Assembly (NCBI GenBank): GCA_020436935.1
Contig: JAGQWX010000014.1
Span: forward strand, 31,677-95,676
Direction of reading: 5' to 3'
Length of the DNA stretch: 64,000 nt
DNA from: Saprospiraceae bacterium
GTDB taxonomy: Bacteria > Bacteroidota > Bacteroidia > Chitinophagales > Saprospiraceae
Part shown: piece by piece, positions 24,190-32,093 of the stretch
Position numbering within the stretch: position 1 is the first letter of the stretch
How the letters are laid out: every line of letters starts with the position of its first letter
The notes under the pieces: model-generated
Seen by the model: the letters and a program-made list of their open reading frames with translations, nothing else
Told to the model about the DNA's origin: nothing
Databases searched by the model: none
Position numbers and translations under genes: made by a program

Positions 24190-25353
24190 ATGAAGTATGG
24201 TTTTTTGGTGTTGCTGGGGCTGATCATTTTGGTATCGTGGTCTTGTGATAAAACTGTTGAGGAAGTGGATCCGGAGGTGCCAGTATTTTACAATGTCAAT
24301 GATTTTGTCATGGGTGTAGACCTTTCATATGTAAATGCGGTACAGGATTATGGTGGTACATACAAAGATGAAAATGGAGAAACTGATCCTTTTATTATAC
24401 TGAAAAACAAGGGTGCCAATTTGGTGCGGGTCCGTCTTTGGAACAACCCTCAATGGCAAACTCCACTTTACGGCTCACCTTATTACAGCAATTTGCAGGA
24501 TGTCGAAAAAACGATTGCAAGGGCTAAGAAAGCAGGTATGGCAGTCAATCTGGACTTTCACTACAGTGACAACTGGGCAGATCCGGGAAAGCAGGAGACG
24601 CCGGCAGCATGGAAAAATTTAAATGCAAATGATTTGCGAGACAGTGTGTACCAATACACGCTGGATGTTTTAAACCAACTTCACAAGAAAAATCTGACGC
24701 CGGAGTTTGTGCAGATTGGCAATGAAACAAATGGAGGAATGCTTTTTCCCTTAGGAAAGGTGAACAACAATGAATGGGGCAATTTTACTGCTTTACTCAA
24801 TGCTGGCCTGGCGGCAGTGCAGGATTTTGAAACTGCATCAGGCAAAGAAGTACAAACCATTCTGCATGTTGCTCAGTTGCAAAATGCAGATTGGTGGGCT
24901 AACGGTGTGATCAATCTGGGTAAGGTTGCACCATTCGACATCCTTGGTCTATCACATTATTTCGTTTGGTCAGAAGTACACGATATGAATGAAATAAAAA
25001 ACATCATTGCCAGCTTAATTTCAAAATACAAGAGGAAAGTTATGGTCGTGGAAACTGCCTATCCCTGGACTTTTGAAAATGCCGACAGCTATACCAACAT
25101 CATTCCCGGAACAAAAGGAGAGACAGGTTACGGAGTCAGCCGGGATGCTCAAATCGAATACATGGAAGATTTGACCTCAGCAATATACAAAGCAGGTGGT
25201 TCAGGTATCATGTACTGGGAGCCGGCATGGATATCTTCTACTTTGCGCGATCAATGGGGAAAGGGCTCCAGTTGGGAAAACAATGCCTTTTTTGACTTTG
25301 GCGGCAATGTTTTACCGGTGGTCAAGTTCATGACAAAGGATTACAGTAAGTAA
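24190..25353 (+). CDS. Arabinogalactan endo-beta-1,4-galactanase, GH53 lipoprotein
   Basis: I prefer ATG 24190, which gives MKYGFLVLLGLIILVSWSC, a lipoprotein signal with Cys ready for lipidation; an in-frame TTG at 24169 is upstream. The mature part matches glycoside hydrolase family 53: GVDLSYVNAVQDYGG at the start, GANLVRVRLWNNP, VNLDFHYSDNWADPGKQ, general acid/base Glu in QIGNETNGGM (about 179) and nucleophile Glu in VVETAYPW (about 288). The enzyme cuts beta-1,4-galactan side chains of pectin, probably at the cell surface. It ends just before a strong bidirectional terminator and stands alone, without SusC/SusD genes. Length (about 387 residues) is normal for the family. Confidence 0.92.
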   Translation: MKYGFLVLLGLIILVSWSCDKTVEEVDPEVPVFYNVNDFVMGVDLSYVNAVQDYGGTYKDENGETDPFIILKNKGANLVRVRLWNNPQWQTPLYGSPYYSNLQDVEKTIARAKKAGMAVNLDFHYSDNWADPGKQETPAAWKNLNANDLRDSVYQYTLDVLNQLHKKNLTPEFVQIGNETNGGMLFPLGKVNNNEWGNFTALLNAGLAAVQDFETASGKEVQTILHVAQLQNADWWANGVINLGKVAPFDILGLSHYFVWSEVHDMNEIKNIIASLISKYKRKVMVVETAYPWTFENADSYTNIIPGTKGETGYGVSRDAQIEYMEDLTSAIYKAGGSGIMYWEPAWISSTLRDQWGKGSSWENNAFFDFGGNVLPVVKFMTKDYSK

Positions 25354-25355
25354 TT

Positions 25356-25400
25356 TACTCGTCTGTAAATCGACCATCCATTTACAGACGAGTATACCTT
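25356..25400. terminator. Bidirectional intrinsic terminator between convergent genes
   Basis: A perfect 15-bp inverted repeat (TACTCGTCTGTAAAT at 25356-25370 and ATTTACAGACGAGTA at 25380-25394) encloses a 9-base loop and is followed by a T-rich stretch. It lies between the stops of the GH53 gene and the convergent dehydrogenase gene. Confidence 0.85.
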
Positions 25401-25406
25401 TTTGAA

Positions 25407-26567
25407 TTATACCTCTACCAATTCTTCTTTTATAGCATGAGGATACAATGCTTCCCTGTTCTGAAACTTCAGGATGTTTTCTTTAACAACTTTTCCCTGA
25501 TCAATGTTGATGGCCCTTTTGATCGTAGGATTTTCCTGCCAGGCATCACGCCCTGAAACAACGGAGGGCAGGTGTACAATCAGTGCAGCAGAAATTGATC
25601 TCGTGGCACTTTCCCACAAATAACTGGGACTGTGGTCCACTGCGTAATAGTCGATATTGTCCACAGAGATGATGGGTTCTTTGAATGAAGTTGGTTTGGC
25701 AAAATAAAAGCCCATGCCCTCATCGCAGCTCACATCAATGATCAAAGTACCCGGTCGCAGCATATCTTTTTCCTCTTCTTTTACATAATCAATGGGGTCG
25801 TCGATGTCCTGGTAAGTTCCGTTGATGATGATTTCTGATTCGCTGATCAAATCCATCAGGGGGCGTTCCGAGCCATCGTGTTCAACGACCAGGAGGCGTG
25901 GTTCACCCTCATTGCCTTTCCTGAGTGTGGTATAATGCACATCCAAAACCTCTTCTCTGACCTCGTGATCGGGCCTTTGAATACAAATGGTGATGTCCCT
26001 GAATCCATGGGCTTTCATAGCGTAAATGGCTCCCCGACTTACTGCGCCAAAGCTGAAAATGATGACCTTGCGCTGATTGCCATAATGTCCGTCAATGCCC
26101 CGGAGCTGCAATGCATGAATAACGGCGCAATAGCCGGCCATTTCGTTGTTTTTATAAAAGGTATGCCTCCCCATCTGTCCGCCAGGATACCAAACGTACA
26201 TGTCTTCAAAGGCAATCAAAGTGAGCTTTTTATCAATAGCTGTCTGTGTGATCGCTGGTTGTTGAGCGCAATGGGGATAGCCCCATAAAATCCCATTGGG
26301 CCTCATCTCTTCAAGGTCGGCAAGTACGGGCTTGGCTATGATGACACCATCCATACGCTGGAGGATTTCCTCTCTGGACGCCAATCCTCCGCAAAGGGCT
26401 GCAATTTCTTTATCTTCCATCTGGAAGGGCGCACCATAACCTTTTTCAAAAATCAGTTGTTTTCTGAATTTTTCAGGAATCCTCATCATGTGTTCGGGGT
26501 GAATGGGTAAACGTCTTTCGTTTTCTTTTCTGGAGCGCCCAATGACGCCCATTTTTAGCATGTTCAT
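25407..26567 (-). CDS. N5-(carboxyethyl)ornithine synthase / alanine dehydrogenase-like enzyme
   Basis: The 386-residue protein belongs to the alanine dehydrogenase/PNT family. The N-terminus MGVIGRSRKENERRLPIHP carries the family's KE-x-ERR pyruvate-side motif. GILWGYPHCAQQP and a Rossmann segment IIFSFGAVSRGAIYAMKAHG (GxG-type nucleotide binding) follow, then IINGTYQDIDDP and LIIDVSCDEGMGFYF. The combination with WGYPHC fits N5-(carboxyethyl)ornithine synthase, which reductively condenses pyruvate with ornithine or lysine using NADPH, better than true alanine dehydrogenase; the substrate cannot be fixed by eye. It is monocistronic, sharing a terminator with the convergent GH53 gene. An alternative start is the Met at residue 3 or 6. 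Confidence 0.75.
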   Translation of the reverse strand: MNMLKMGVIGRSRKENERRLPIHPEHMMRIPEKFRKQLIFEKGYGAPFQMEDKEIAALCGGLASREEILQRMDGVIIAKPVLADLEEMRPNGILWGYPHCAQQPAITQTAIDKKLTLIAFEDMYVWYPGGQMGRHTFYKNNEMAGYCAVIHALQLRGIDGHYGNQRKVIIFSFGAVSRGAIYAMKAHGFRDITICIQRPDHEVREEVLDVHYTTLRKGNEGEPRLLVVEHDGSERPLMDLISESEIIINGTYQDIDDPIDYVKEEEKDMLRPGTLIIDVSCDEGMGFYFAKPTSFKEPIISVDNIDYYAVDHSPSYLWESATRSISAALIVHLPSVVSGRDAWQENPTIKRAINIDQGKVVKENILKFQNREALYPHAIKEELVEV

Positions 26568-26795
26568 ATATTAAGTTTTTTGAAAGCCTGCCGGCCTTCT
26601 GATTTGTATAAAATGGAGATCAGCCTGGTGTCCTATTCAAATTTGCAAATGCAGAAATTAGAATATTGAATTTTTTTTTCCTCAGGACATAGTACTTACT
26701 GTATTGACTGATGCAATGGTGAATTCCTCATTATACAAAAAAAATCGCACAATTCCAAATATTGGGGAGAGATCAAGGAAAGAAGGTGGATTTTA

Positions 26796-26849
26796 AATTA
26801 CGAATTACGAATTACGAATTACGAATTACGAATTACGAATTACGAATTT
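26796..26849. repeat. Tandem ATTACGA heptamer array
   Basis: About seven and a half head-to-tail copies of the heptamer AATTACG occur without interruption. Shorter runs of the same heptamer occur at 27315-27345 and 27620-27645, after REP-like copies. No function is evident; arrays like this vary in length by slippage. Confidence 0.8.
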
Positions 26850-26989
26850 GTTTTCTTAATCATAATTGAATGATGAAATTAGAATATTAGCTCAAAGCCT
26901 AACCTATTAGTTATCAGCTTTTTTTCTCACTGAAAGGCAGATAGTTAGAGTTTTTATGATTTCAAGGATGATTCTCGTCCACCAAAGAC

Positions 26990-27012
26990 GGCTTCGACTC
27001 CGCTCAGCCACC
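26990..27012 (+). repeat. REP-like element, copy 1
   Basis: GGCTTCGACTCCGCTCAGCC followed by ACC. The ends GGCT and AGCC can pair. Further copies lie at 27275-27297, 27584-27606, 31035-31057, 31337-31359 and 31796-31818, all in the same orientation and all between genes. Confidence 0.65.
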
Positions 27013-27272
27013 TTAATTGAATCAGAGCATAGTTTTGACATTTTATTTCCCGCAGAAAACGCAGATTGTCTCGCAGATTTACGCAGAAAGTGATTGATGC
27101 CTTTAGAAGGCGAAGCAAAATCTAACACCTAATACCTCTTCCCAAGACTATTCCCTCATTCCTGCATCCCTCTACCCTGGCCCTAAAGGGAATCCGCCCA
27201 TAATTCCTCTTTTGCCAAACAGCTAACTCACCAAAATTCCACAACTAAAGACCAATAACTAAAGACCAAAAG

Positions 27273-27345
27273 GCGGCTTCGACTCCGCTCAACCACCTGA
27301 ATTGGTTTAATTACGAATCTTCAATTACGAATTACGAATTATTTT
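27273..27345 (+). repeat. About 70-bp direct repeat, first copy (REP-like core plus ATTACGA tail)
   Basis: REP-like core (27275-27297) followed by CACCTGAATTGGTTTAATT, then ACGAATCTTCAATTACGAAT. The same order recurs at 27581-27650 with few changes (GACTCC to GGCTTC in the core), so core and tail were copied together. Confidence 0.65.
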
Positions 27346-27580
27346 GATCAAGTTCTAAAGCTTTAAAGTGTATCAAATGAAACGAAACTCTAAATGATTC
27401 TTGATATATTAATGGTGAACAATGAATTCTTTGCGCCCCTCAAACTTTACCCCCTCTTTGCGCCATTGCGAGAGATAATGCAATTTCTTATTTTAGAGTT
27501 TGGTCATTTTCATGTCAGCCAATACCATGAGGTCTAAATGAGATATCAATTAAGCCAAAGACCAACACCTAAAGACCAAA

Positions 27581-27650
27581 GACGGCTTCGGCTTCGCTCA
27601 GCCACCTGAGTTGGTTTAATTACGAATCTTCAATTACGAATTAAAAATCT
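27581..27650 (+). repeat. About 70-bp direct repeat, second copy
   Basis: Second copy of the unit at 27273-27345: core GGCTTCGGCTTCGCTCAGCC, then CACCTGAGTTGGTTTAATT and the ACGAATCTTCAATTACGAAT tail. Confidence 0.65.
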
Positions 27651-27662
27651 GGGAGTAAAAGA

Positions 27663-27687
27663 TGTAGTAAATGTGACATATACGTCA
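27663..27687 (-). repeat. Solo copy of the 25-bp dyad element arrayed at 60.4-60.9 kb
   Basis: Read on the minus strand this is TGACGTATATGTCA followed by CATTTACTACA, identical over 25 bases to the core of the tandem array 33 kb away, and in opposite orientation. None of the array's linker sequence accompanies it. Confidence 0.85.
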
Positions 27688-27828
27688 TCAATTTTCCAAT
27701 CTAATTTCTAACACCTAACACCTAACCCCTCATACCACCTTTTCTAAATCCCGGCATATAACAAAAGTTATATTTCACCAACCAATATCTATCCGCATTT
27801 TTGTACTGTGTAATTATTCCATGATTGA

Positions 27829-28083
27829 CTAATTGGCTCTGCCAGTTAGAATATAAATTCCGGCTATGGTATAGCACCAAGGGTATTTTGAGGTGCTTTT
27901 TTGGAAGTCCTTTCCATATATACCTGGCTGGAATTCAATACCGAACCCCAGAAAGAAGTGTATGCGCAGGACCGTCCTATGGCGGTCTGCGTATATACCA
28001 ATACTTAAGAAAATGTCGTCGTATTCCTCATATCCCATTGAATTTTGGATGTGAGTAGTTTTAAAATGTAATGCAATGGTCAA
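27829..28083 (-). pseudogene. Possible outer-membrane protein remnant
   Basis: An 84-residue minus-strand frame reads like part of a beta-barrel protein (IALHFKTTHIQNSMGYEEYD, then IFLSIGIYADRHR and LGFGIEFQPGIYGKDF). It ends after ILTGRAN, and another frame further downstream contains YWLVKYNFCYMPGFRKGG, which could be a displaced closing strand. There is no signal peptide. An overlapping plus-strand frame of similar size has no recognisable features. This may be only chance coding. Confidence 0.25.
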
Positions 28084-28269
28084 AATATACTGCCCTCAGG
28101 AGGATATTATTTCTGAAATGAATAATCGGGATATTACCGTTGCTGTAAATTGTTTAACTTAACCTTCAAAACCACACCAACTTATTTAACCGCTGATAGA
28201 CACTGTTTTCTGCGGAAATGTTTGGCTGCAATTTGAATTTTTAACTTCAATAAACATAAACTATTTACA

Positions 28270-28758
28270 ATGAAAAATCTCATTATAGGTTTGCTCGCAA
28301 TTGCAGTTTTGGTAGAAGCTTATTTCTTGTTTTTTGCGCCACCGCGAAAGGCTATAGAACAATACAAAATTCCGATACCATATGCACAAAGCTTGATCAA
28401 AAACTTTCAGGAGTCTGCACAACTAAAAGATTCTACAGTCGAGCTAACACAAAATATATTTTTTCCAAAAGTATTGCTTGATGCTTTATGCCATGATATA
28501 AAAAAATTGCCCGGAAAAAACTCAGATAAGGGATTTAGAATTTATCTGGCAAAATATGGTAAACTTGATGCCGACGAGAAGGAGATTCCGGATTTGGAAG
28601 GTAAATTGACAGTGGTTTTGAAGGCCAGTTCAAAAGTCAGAGATATACCCATTAATGGACAAGCTATTGTTGAGCCTACTCCGCAAGGTGTTTATGCTTA
28701 CAATTACGGCGAAATTTGTCCCAGGATGTGTGATGATGGCGATGAACTTGGTAATTAA
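28270..28758 (+). CDS. Membrane-anchored hypothetical protein of signalling operon
   Basis: The 162-residue protein has a hydrophobic N-terminus (LIIGLLAIAVLVEAYFLFFA) that is either an uncleaved anchor or a signal peptide. The rest is a soluble domain without a motif I recognise, ending in a Cys-containing acidic tail (YGEICPRMCDDGDELGN). It starts an apparent four-gene unit: nine bases separate it from the 7TM gene, which overlaps the histidine kinase gene, followed by the response regulator. By position it may be a periplasmic sensor or ligand-binding partner of the kinase (inference). No homologous family can be named. Confidence 0.6.
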   Translation: MKNLIIGLLAIAVLVEAYFLFFAPPRKAIEQYKIPIPYAQSLIKNFQESAQLKDSTVELTQNIFFPKVLLDALCHDIKKLPGKNSDKGFRIYLAKYGKLDADEKEIPDLEGKLTVVLKASSKVRDIPINGQAIVEPTPQGVYAYNYGEICPRMCDDGDELGN

Positions 28759-28767
28759 CAGGTAAGT

Positions 28768-29418
28768 ATGTTGAAAATATCATTATACGAGTGGTTGTTG
28801 TTGGCTTCATGTGGTGTTGCCATCTACAAAAAAGTTCAAGGATACAAGTTGTTGCCTTTGCTCATGGAGTTTTTGCTGATAGCTGTGGCGTTTGAGCTAT
28901 TCATTACATTTTATTGGAGGGATTGGGATTTTGCAGATCAAAAGTATTTTGAAAATAATTTACTCCCTTATAATGTCTTTGGATTGATCTGCGCATCCTA
29001 TTACATATTTGTCTTTTTTCCATTCATTCAGGATAAATTCAAATTACCGCTGAAAATAGGGATCGCTTTGTGGTTACTTATCTCGGTGTACTGGCTGACA
29101 AAATACGGATGGATTAATGTCAATTACGCCCATTACATCTCCGGTATGGCCATTGCAATGATTTTGATTTTTAATTACCTCTACAGATTGGTTTATAAAG
29201 AGTCCCATACCAGTTTAAAGAACAATGCTTACTTTTACTTGGGACTTGGAGTATTGATATTCATGTTTACCAGCTTTCCCATATTGTTTTTTATCAATTA
29301 TTTTGTAATGGATGAAAGCAGAAGTGACTTTTACGCCATCATTTTGAAGTACGGAAATATATTTCTAAGTTCAGCTTATTTAGGTGCTGCCATATGCTCG
29401 AAGGAGAAGATTTCATAA
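28768..29418 (+). CDS. Seven-transmembrane hypothetical protein, likely partner of the histidine kinase
   Basis: The 216-residue protein consists almost entirely of about seven hydrophobic helices (approximately 5-20, 29-48, 65-86, 95-111, 121-141, 155-176 and 187-208) with short loops, and no enzymatic motif. Its last 25 bases overlap the start of the histidine kinase gene, so translation is probably coupled. The kinase has only one transmembrane helix and no sensory domain, so this 7TM protein is a natural candidate for its membrane sensor. That role is inferred from layout only. Confidence 0.65.
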   Translation: MLKISLYEWLLLASCGVAIYKKVQGYKLLPLLMEFLLIAVAFELFITFYWRDWDFADQKYFENNLLPYNVFGLICASYYIFVFFPFIQDKFKLPLKIGIALWLLISVYWLTKYGWINVNYAHYISGMAIAMILIFNYLYRLVYKESHTSLKNNAYFYLGLGVLIFMFTSFPILFFINYFVMDESRSDFYAIILKYGNIFLSSAYLGAAICSKEKIS

Positions 29419-30188
29419 TCAAAATCATATTGGTATCTTTTACCATGCCCATCTTGCTGTCAGGCTTGTTGATTTGGTTTTTTATTTCTTTCAATAAAAG
29501 AAAAATACAGCACGAACTTGAAATGAAGGATGCGGCCATTCGAGAACAAACGCTATTGCTGGAAAAGCAAAATGCATTACAAATGGAACGTTCGAGGATT
29601 GCAGCTGAAATGCACGATGACCTCGGAGGCGGCCTCACCACAATCAAGTTTTTGGGACAAAAGGTAATGCGAAACATCGATAATCCGGATCAAAAGGATG
29701 GTGTTGAAAAGATCATCCATCAATCAAAAAAGTTGATTGAGAATATGGGAGAAATCATCTGGGCCATGAATGCCGACAATGATACGTTGGATAAACTCAT
29801 AGCGTATTCCCGAAGATTTGCCCTTGAATTTTTGGAAGAGTACGACATTGATTTCACTTATAAAATAGAAGGCGAAGTTGATGGAATACATCTTACCGGT
29901 GAGAAAAGACGCAATTTTTTCCTCTTGCTCAAAGAAAGTTTGCACAACATTGTCAAACATGCGGAAGCGAGTAAAGTGGACATACTTTGGATTTTGGAAA
30001 ACGATCAACTCACGCTCAGCATCTCGGATAATGGGAAAGGTCTGAAAAGGTCTCCGGATGCACAGGGTAATGGTTTGAAGAACATGTCGAAGAGGGCACA
30101 GGATATGGGTGGTGAAATGATGACCAAACATCCGCCCAACAATGGCCTCGTCATTATCGTCAGTGTTCCTTTGGCAGAAAAGAACTAA
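29394..30188 (+). CDS. Sensor histidine kinase, NarL/LiaS-type (HisKA_3)
   Basis: One N-terminal transmembrane helix (about 9-32) leads into a coiled coil and the HisKA_3 dimerisation helix with phospho-acceptor His74 in IAAEMHDDLGGGLTTIKFLG. The catalytic domain has the N-box region LLLKESLHNIVKHAEAS, the G1 box ISDNGKGL and GNGLKNMSKRAQDMGG. It would autophosphorylate and pass phosphate to the LuxR-type regulator 53 bp downstream. No extracytoplasmic sensing domain exists, so sensing likely depends on the 7TM protein it overlaps. Length (264 residues) is short, as is common for Bacteroidota kinases of this type. Confidence 0.9.
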   Translation: MLEGEDFIIKIILVSFTMPILLSGLLIWFFISFNKRKIQHELEMKDAAIREQTLLLEKQNALQMERSRIAAEMHDDLGGGLTTIKFLGQKVMRNIDNPDQKDGVEKIIHQSKKLIENMGEIIWAMNADNDTLDKLIAYSRRFALEFLEEYDIDFTYKIEGEVDGIHLTGEKRRNFFLLLKESLHNIVKHAEASKVDILWILENDQLTLSISDNGKGLKRSPDAQGNGLKNMSKRAQDMGGEMMTKHPPNNGLVIIVSVPLAEKN

Positions 30189-30241
30189 CTTTACGTAAAG
30201 AAGGAGAGACATAGCCGTAAGAACGGCTTAACAATTCAAGA

Positions 30242-30880
30242 ATGAATAAAGAAGGTGCAAAAATAAGAATTGGAGTCGTTGAAGACATGCTGGAGGTCGC
30301 TCAGGAGATCAGGCACATGATCAATGAGGAAGAGGACATGGTGTGCACACAGGTGTATGGCAATGCCGAAGAAGCTCTTGTTTTTCTGAATAAGTTTCCA
30401 CCGGATGTTGTGGTCTGTGATATTGGACTGCCGGGAATGAATGGCATCGAACTCATCCGAAAACTGAGCACAGATATACCCTCCACTGCCATTTGTATGT
30501 TCACTGTTTTTGACGATAATGAAAACATTTTTGAGAGCCTAAAGGCGGGTGCCAAGGGTTATATCCTGAAAAATGCTTCGCCAAAGTCATTCATTGCTGC
30601 ACTAAGGGAATTGAAGGAAGGGGGTTCGCCCATGAGCCCCAATATCGCCCGCAAAGTCATCGATTCATTTTCCAGTCACCACCACTCAGAAATCAAACCC
30701 GAATACAATCTCACCCATCGTGAATCAGAACTACTGGAATTACTTTCCAAGGGGCTGCTATACAAAGAAATCGCTGATAAGCTCGAAATTACCACAGGAA
30801 CGGTGAAGCAGCACATCCATAAAATTTACGAAAAACTTCAGGTCAATAACAGAACCGAAGCCATCAATAAGTGGAGGTAA
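30242..30880 (+). CDS. LuxR/NarL-family response regulator
   Basis: The receiver domain (1-125) has the acidic pocket VVED, phospho-acceptor Asp60 in VVVCDIGLPGMNG, and the conserved Lys in GAKGYILKNASP. The C-terminal LuxR helix-turn-helix is LTHRESELLELLSKGLLYKE followed by IADKLEITTGTVKQHIHKIY. It is the cognate output of the upstream kinase and should bind DNA when phosphorylated. It closes the four-gene unit. Targets are unknown. Confidence 0.92.
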   Translation: MNKEGAKIRIGVVEDMLEVAQEIRHMINEEEDMVCTQVYGNAEEALVFLNKFPPDVVVCDIGLPGMNGIELIRKLSTDIPSTAICMFTVFDDNENIFESLKAGAKGYILKNASPKSFIAALRELKEGGSPMSPNIARKVIDSFSSHHHSEIKPEYNLTHRESELLELLSKGLLYKEIADKLEITTGTVKQHIHKIYEKLQVNNRTEAINKWR

Positions 30881-31034
30881 AAGGGATGCTTGGTTAAAAG
30901 TTAAAGGTTAAAAGTTAAAGGGTGCGGAGGGCCAAAATTCCGCATGGGGTGACATTATTATGGCAAATCCATGAAACCCGAATTCCTGATTTTGGAGGAT
31001 TTTTGACTAAAAATCATGAAAAATACTAAGGCAA

Positions 31035-31057
31035 GGCTTCGGCTCCGCTCAGCCACC
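31035..31057 (+). repeat. REP-like element, copy 4
   Basis: GGCTTCGGCTCCGCTCAGCC followed by ACC, in the first copy of the composite repeat. Confidence 0.6.
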
Positions 31058-31336
31058 TATCTCAGAAATGCAGTCACTAAAATGCCAAAACGCCAATCCA
31101 AAAATACAAAAGCCTGCTATTTATTTCCCGCAGAATTACGCTGAAATTTGCGCAGAAATGCGCAGAAAAGATGCCAGAAAAAGATTAATAGTTAAAGGAT
31201 AATGGTGGTTGAGGATTAGTATATGGAGAGCCAAAACCCCGCATGGGGTGACATTATTATAGCAAATCCATGAAACCCCGATATCTTCATTTTGGCGGGA
31301 TTTTTGACCAAAAATCATGACAAAATACTAAGGCAA

Positions 31337-31359
31337 GGCTTCGGCTCCGCTCAGCCACC
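31337..31359 (+). repeat. REP-like element, copy 5
   Basis: Same sequence as copy 4, at the same relative place in the second composite copy. Confidence 0.6.
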
Positions 31360-31795
31360 TATTGTAAAGTTGATATAAGCCACTAACACGACAAAGCACC
31401 AAAATGCCAAAGCGCCAAAATGCCAAAGCGCCAACATCCAAAAACGAATAGACCTCCGGATTCTTTGCGCTCTCAATTTTCACCACCTCTTTGCGCCATT
31501 GCGAGAGACAAATGATGTAATTCTTTATTGGATGCCAAGGCACCAAAATGCCAATCCCCAAAATAAAAAAGCCCGTTATTTATTTCCCTCAGAATTACGC
31601 TGAAATTTGCGCAGAACTTCGCAGAAAAAATGCCAGAAAAGGGTTAAAAGCTAAAGGATAAAGGTGGTTGAGGATTAGTATATGGAGAGCCAAAACCCCG
31701 CATGGGGTGAAATTATTATAGCAAATCCATGAAACCCCATATTCCTCATTTTGGCGGGATTTTTGACCAAAAATCATGACAAAATACTAAGACAA

Positions 31796-31818
31796 GGCTT
31801 CGGCTCCGCTCAGCCACC
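31796..31818 (+). repeat. REP-like element, copy 6
   Basis: Same sequence as copies 4 and 5, at the same relative place in the third composite copy. Confidence 0.6.
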
Positions 31819-32093
31819 AATTGTAAAGTTGATATAAGCCACTAACACGCCAAAGCGCCAAAGTGCCAAAGCGCCAACACGCCAATCCCCAACACACCAA
31901 CTTCCAAAACGAATAGTCCTCCGGATTCTTTGCGCTCTCAATTTTCACCACCTCTTTGTACTATTGCGAGAGACCAATTCTGTAATTCTTTGTAGGATGC
32001 CATAGCGCCAAAGTGCCAACACCCAAACCGCCAACTCGCCAAAGCGCCAACATACCAAAGCGCCAAAATGCCAAAGCACCAAAACGCCCAAAA

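Larger units (their letters stand above)
26568..28269. other. Repeat-rich gene-poor region
   Basis: About 1.7 kb with no confident gene. Contents are a heptamer array (26796-26849), three copies of a REP-like element (26990, 27275, 27584), two about 70-bp direct repeats, one solo copy of the dyad element tandemly repeated at 60.4 kb (27663-27687), CGCAG-type repeats near 27045-27090, a GCGCC-rich repeat near 27430-27475 also found at 31.46 and 31.93 kb, and a possible barrel-protein remnant at 27829-28083. Confidence 0.55.
30881..32093. repeat. Tandem imperfect repeats (about 299 and 459 bp periods) in gene-free region
   Basis: Three copies of a composite unit start with CCAAAA..CCGCATGGGGTGA at 30932, 31231 and 31690. 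Each contains, in the same order, a CCCC-GCAT-GGGG-type hairpin, a REP-like element, AAATGCCAAAGCGCC runs and a TTTCCCKCAGAATTACGC repeat. Copies two and three also have TTCACCACCTCTTTG with TTGCGAGAGA, also seen near 27450. Copy one lacks this middle part. No gene is seen. Confidence 0.75.

Noticed and set aside
27825..28058. Plus-strand 77-codon ORF
   Set aside because: No signal, motif or neighbour support; the opposite strand is at least barrel-like. Left as part of the repeat region.
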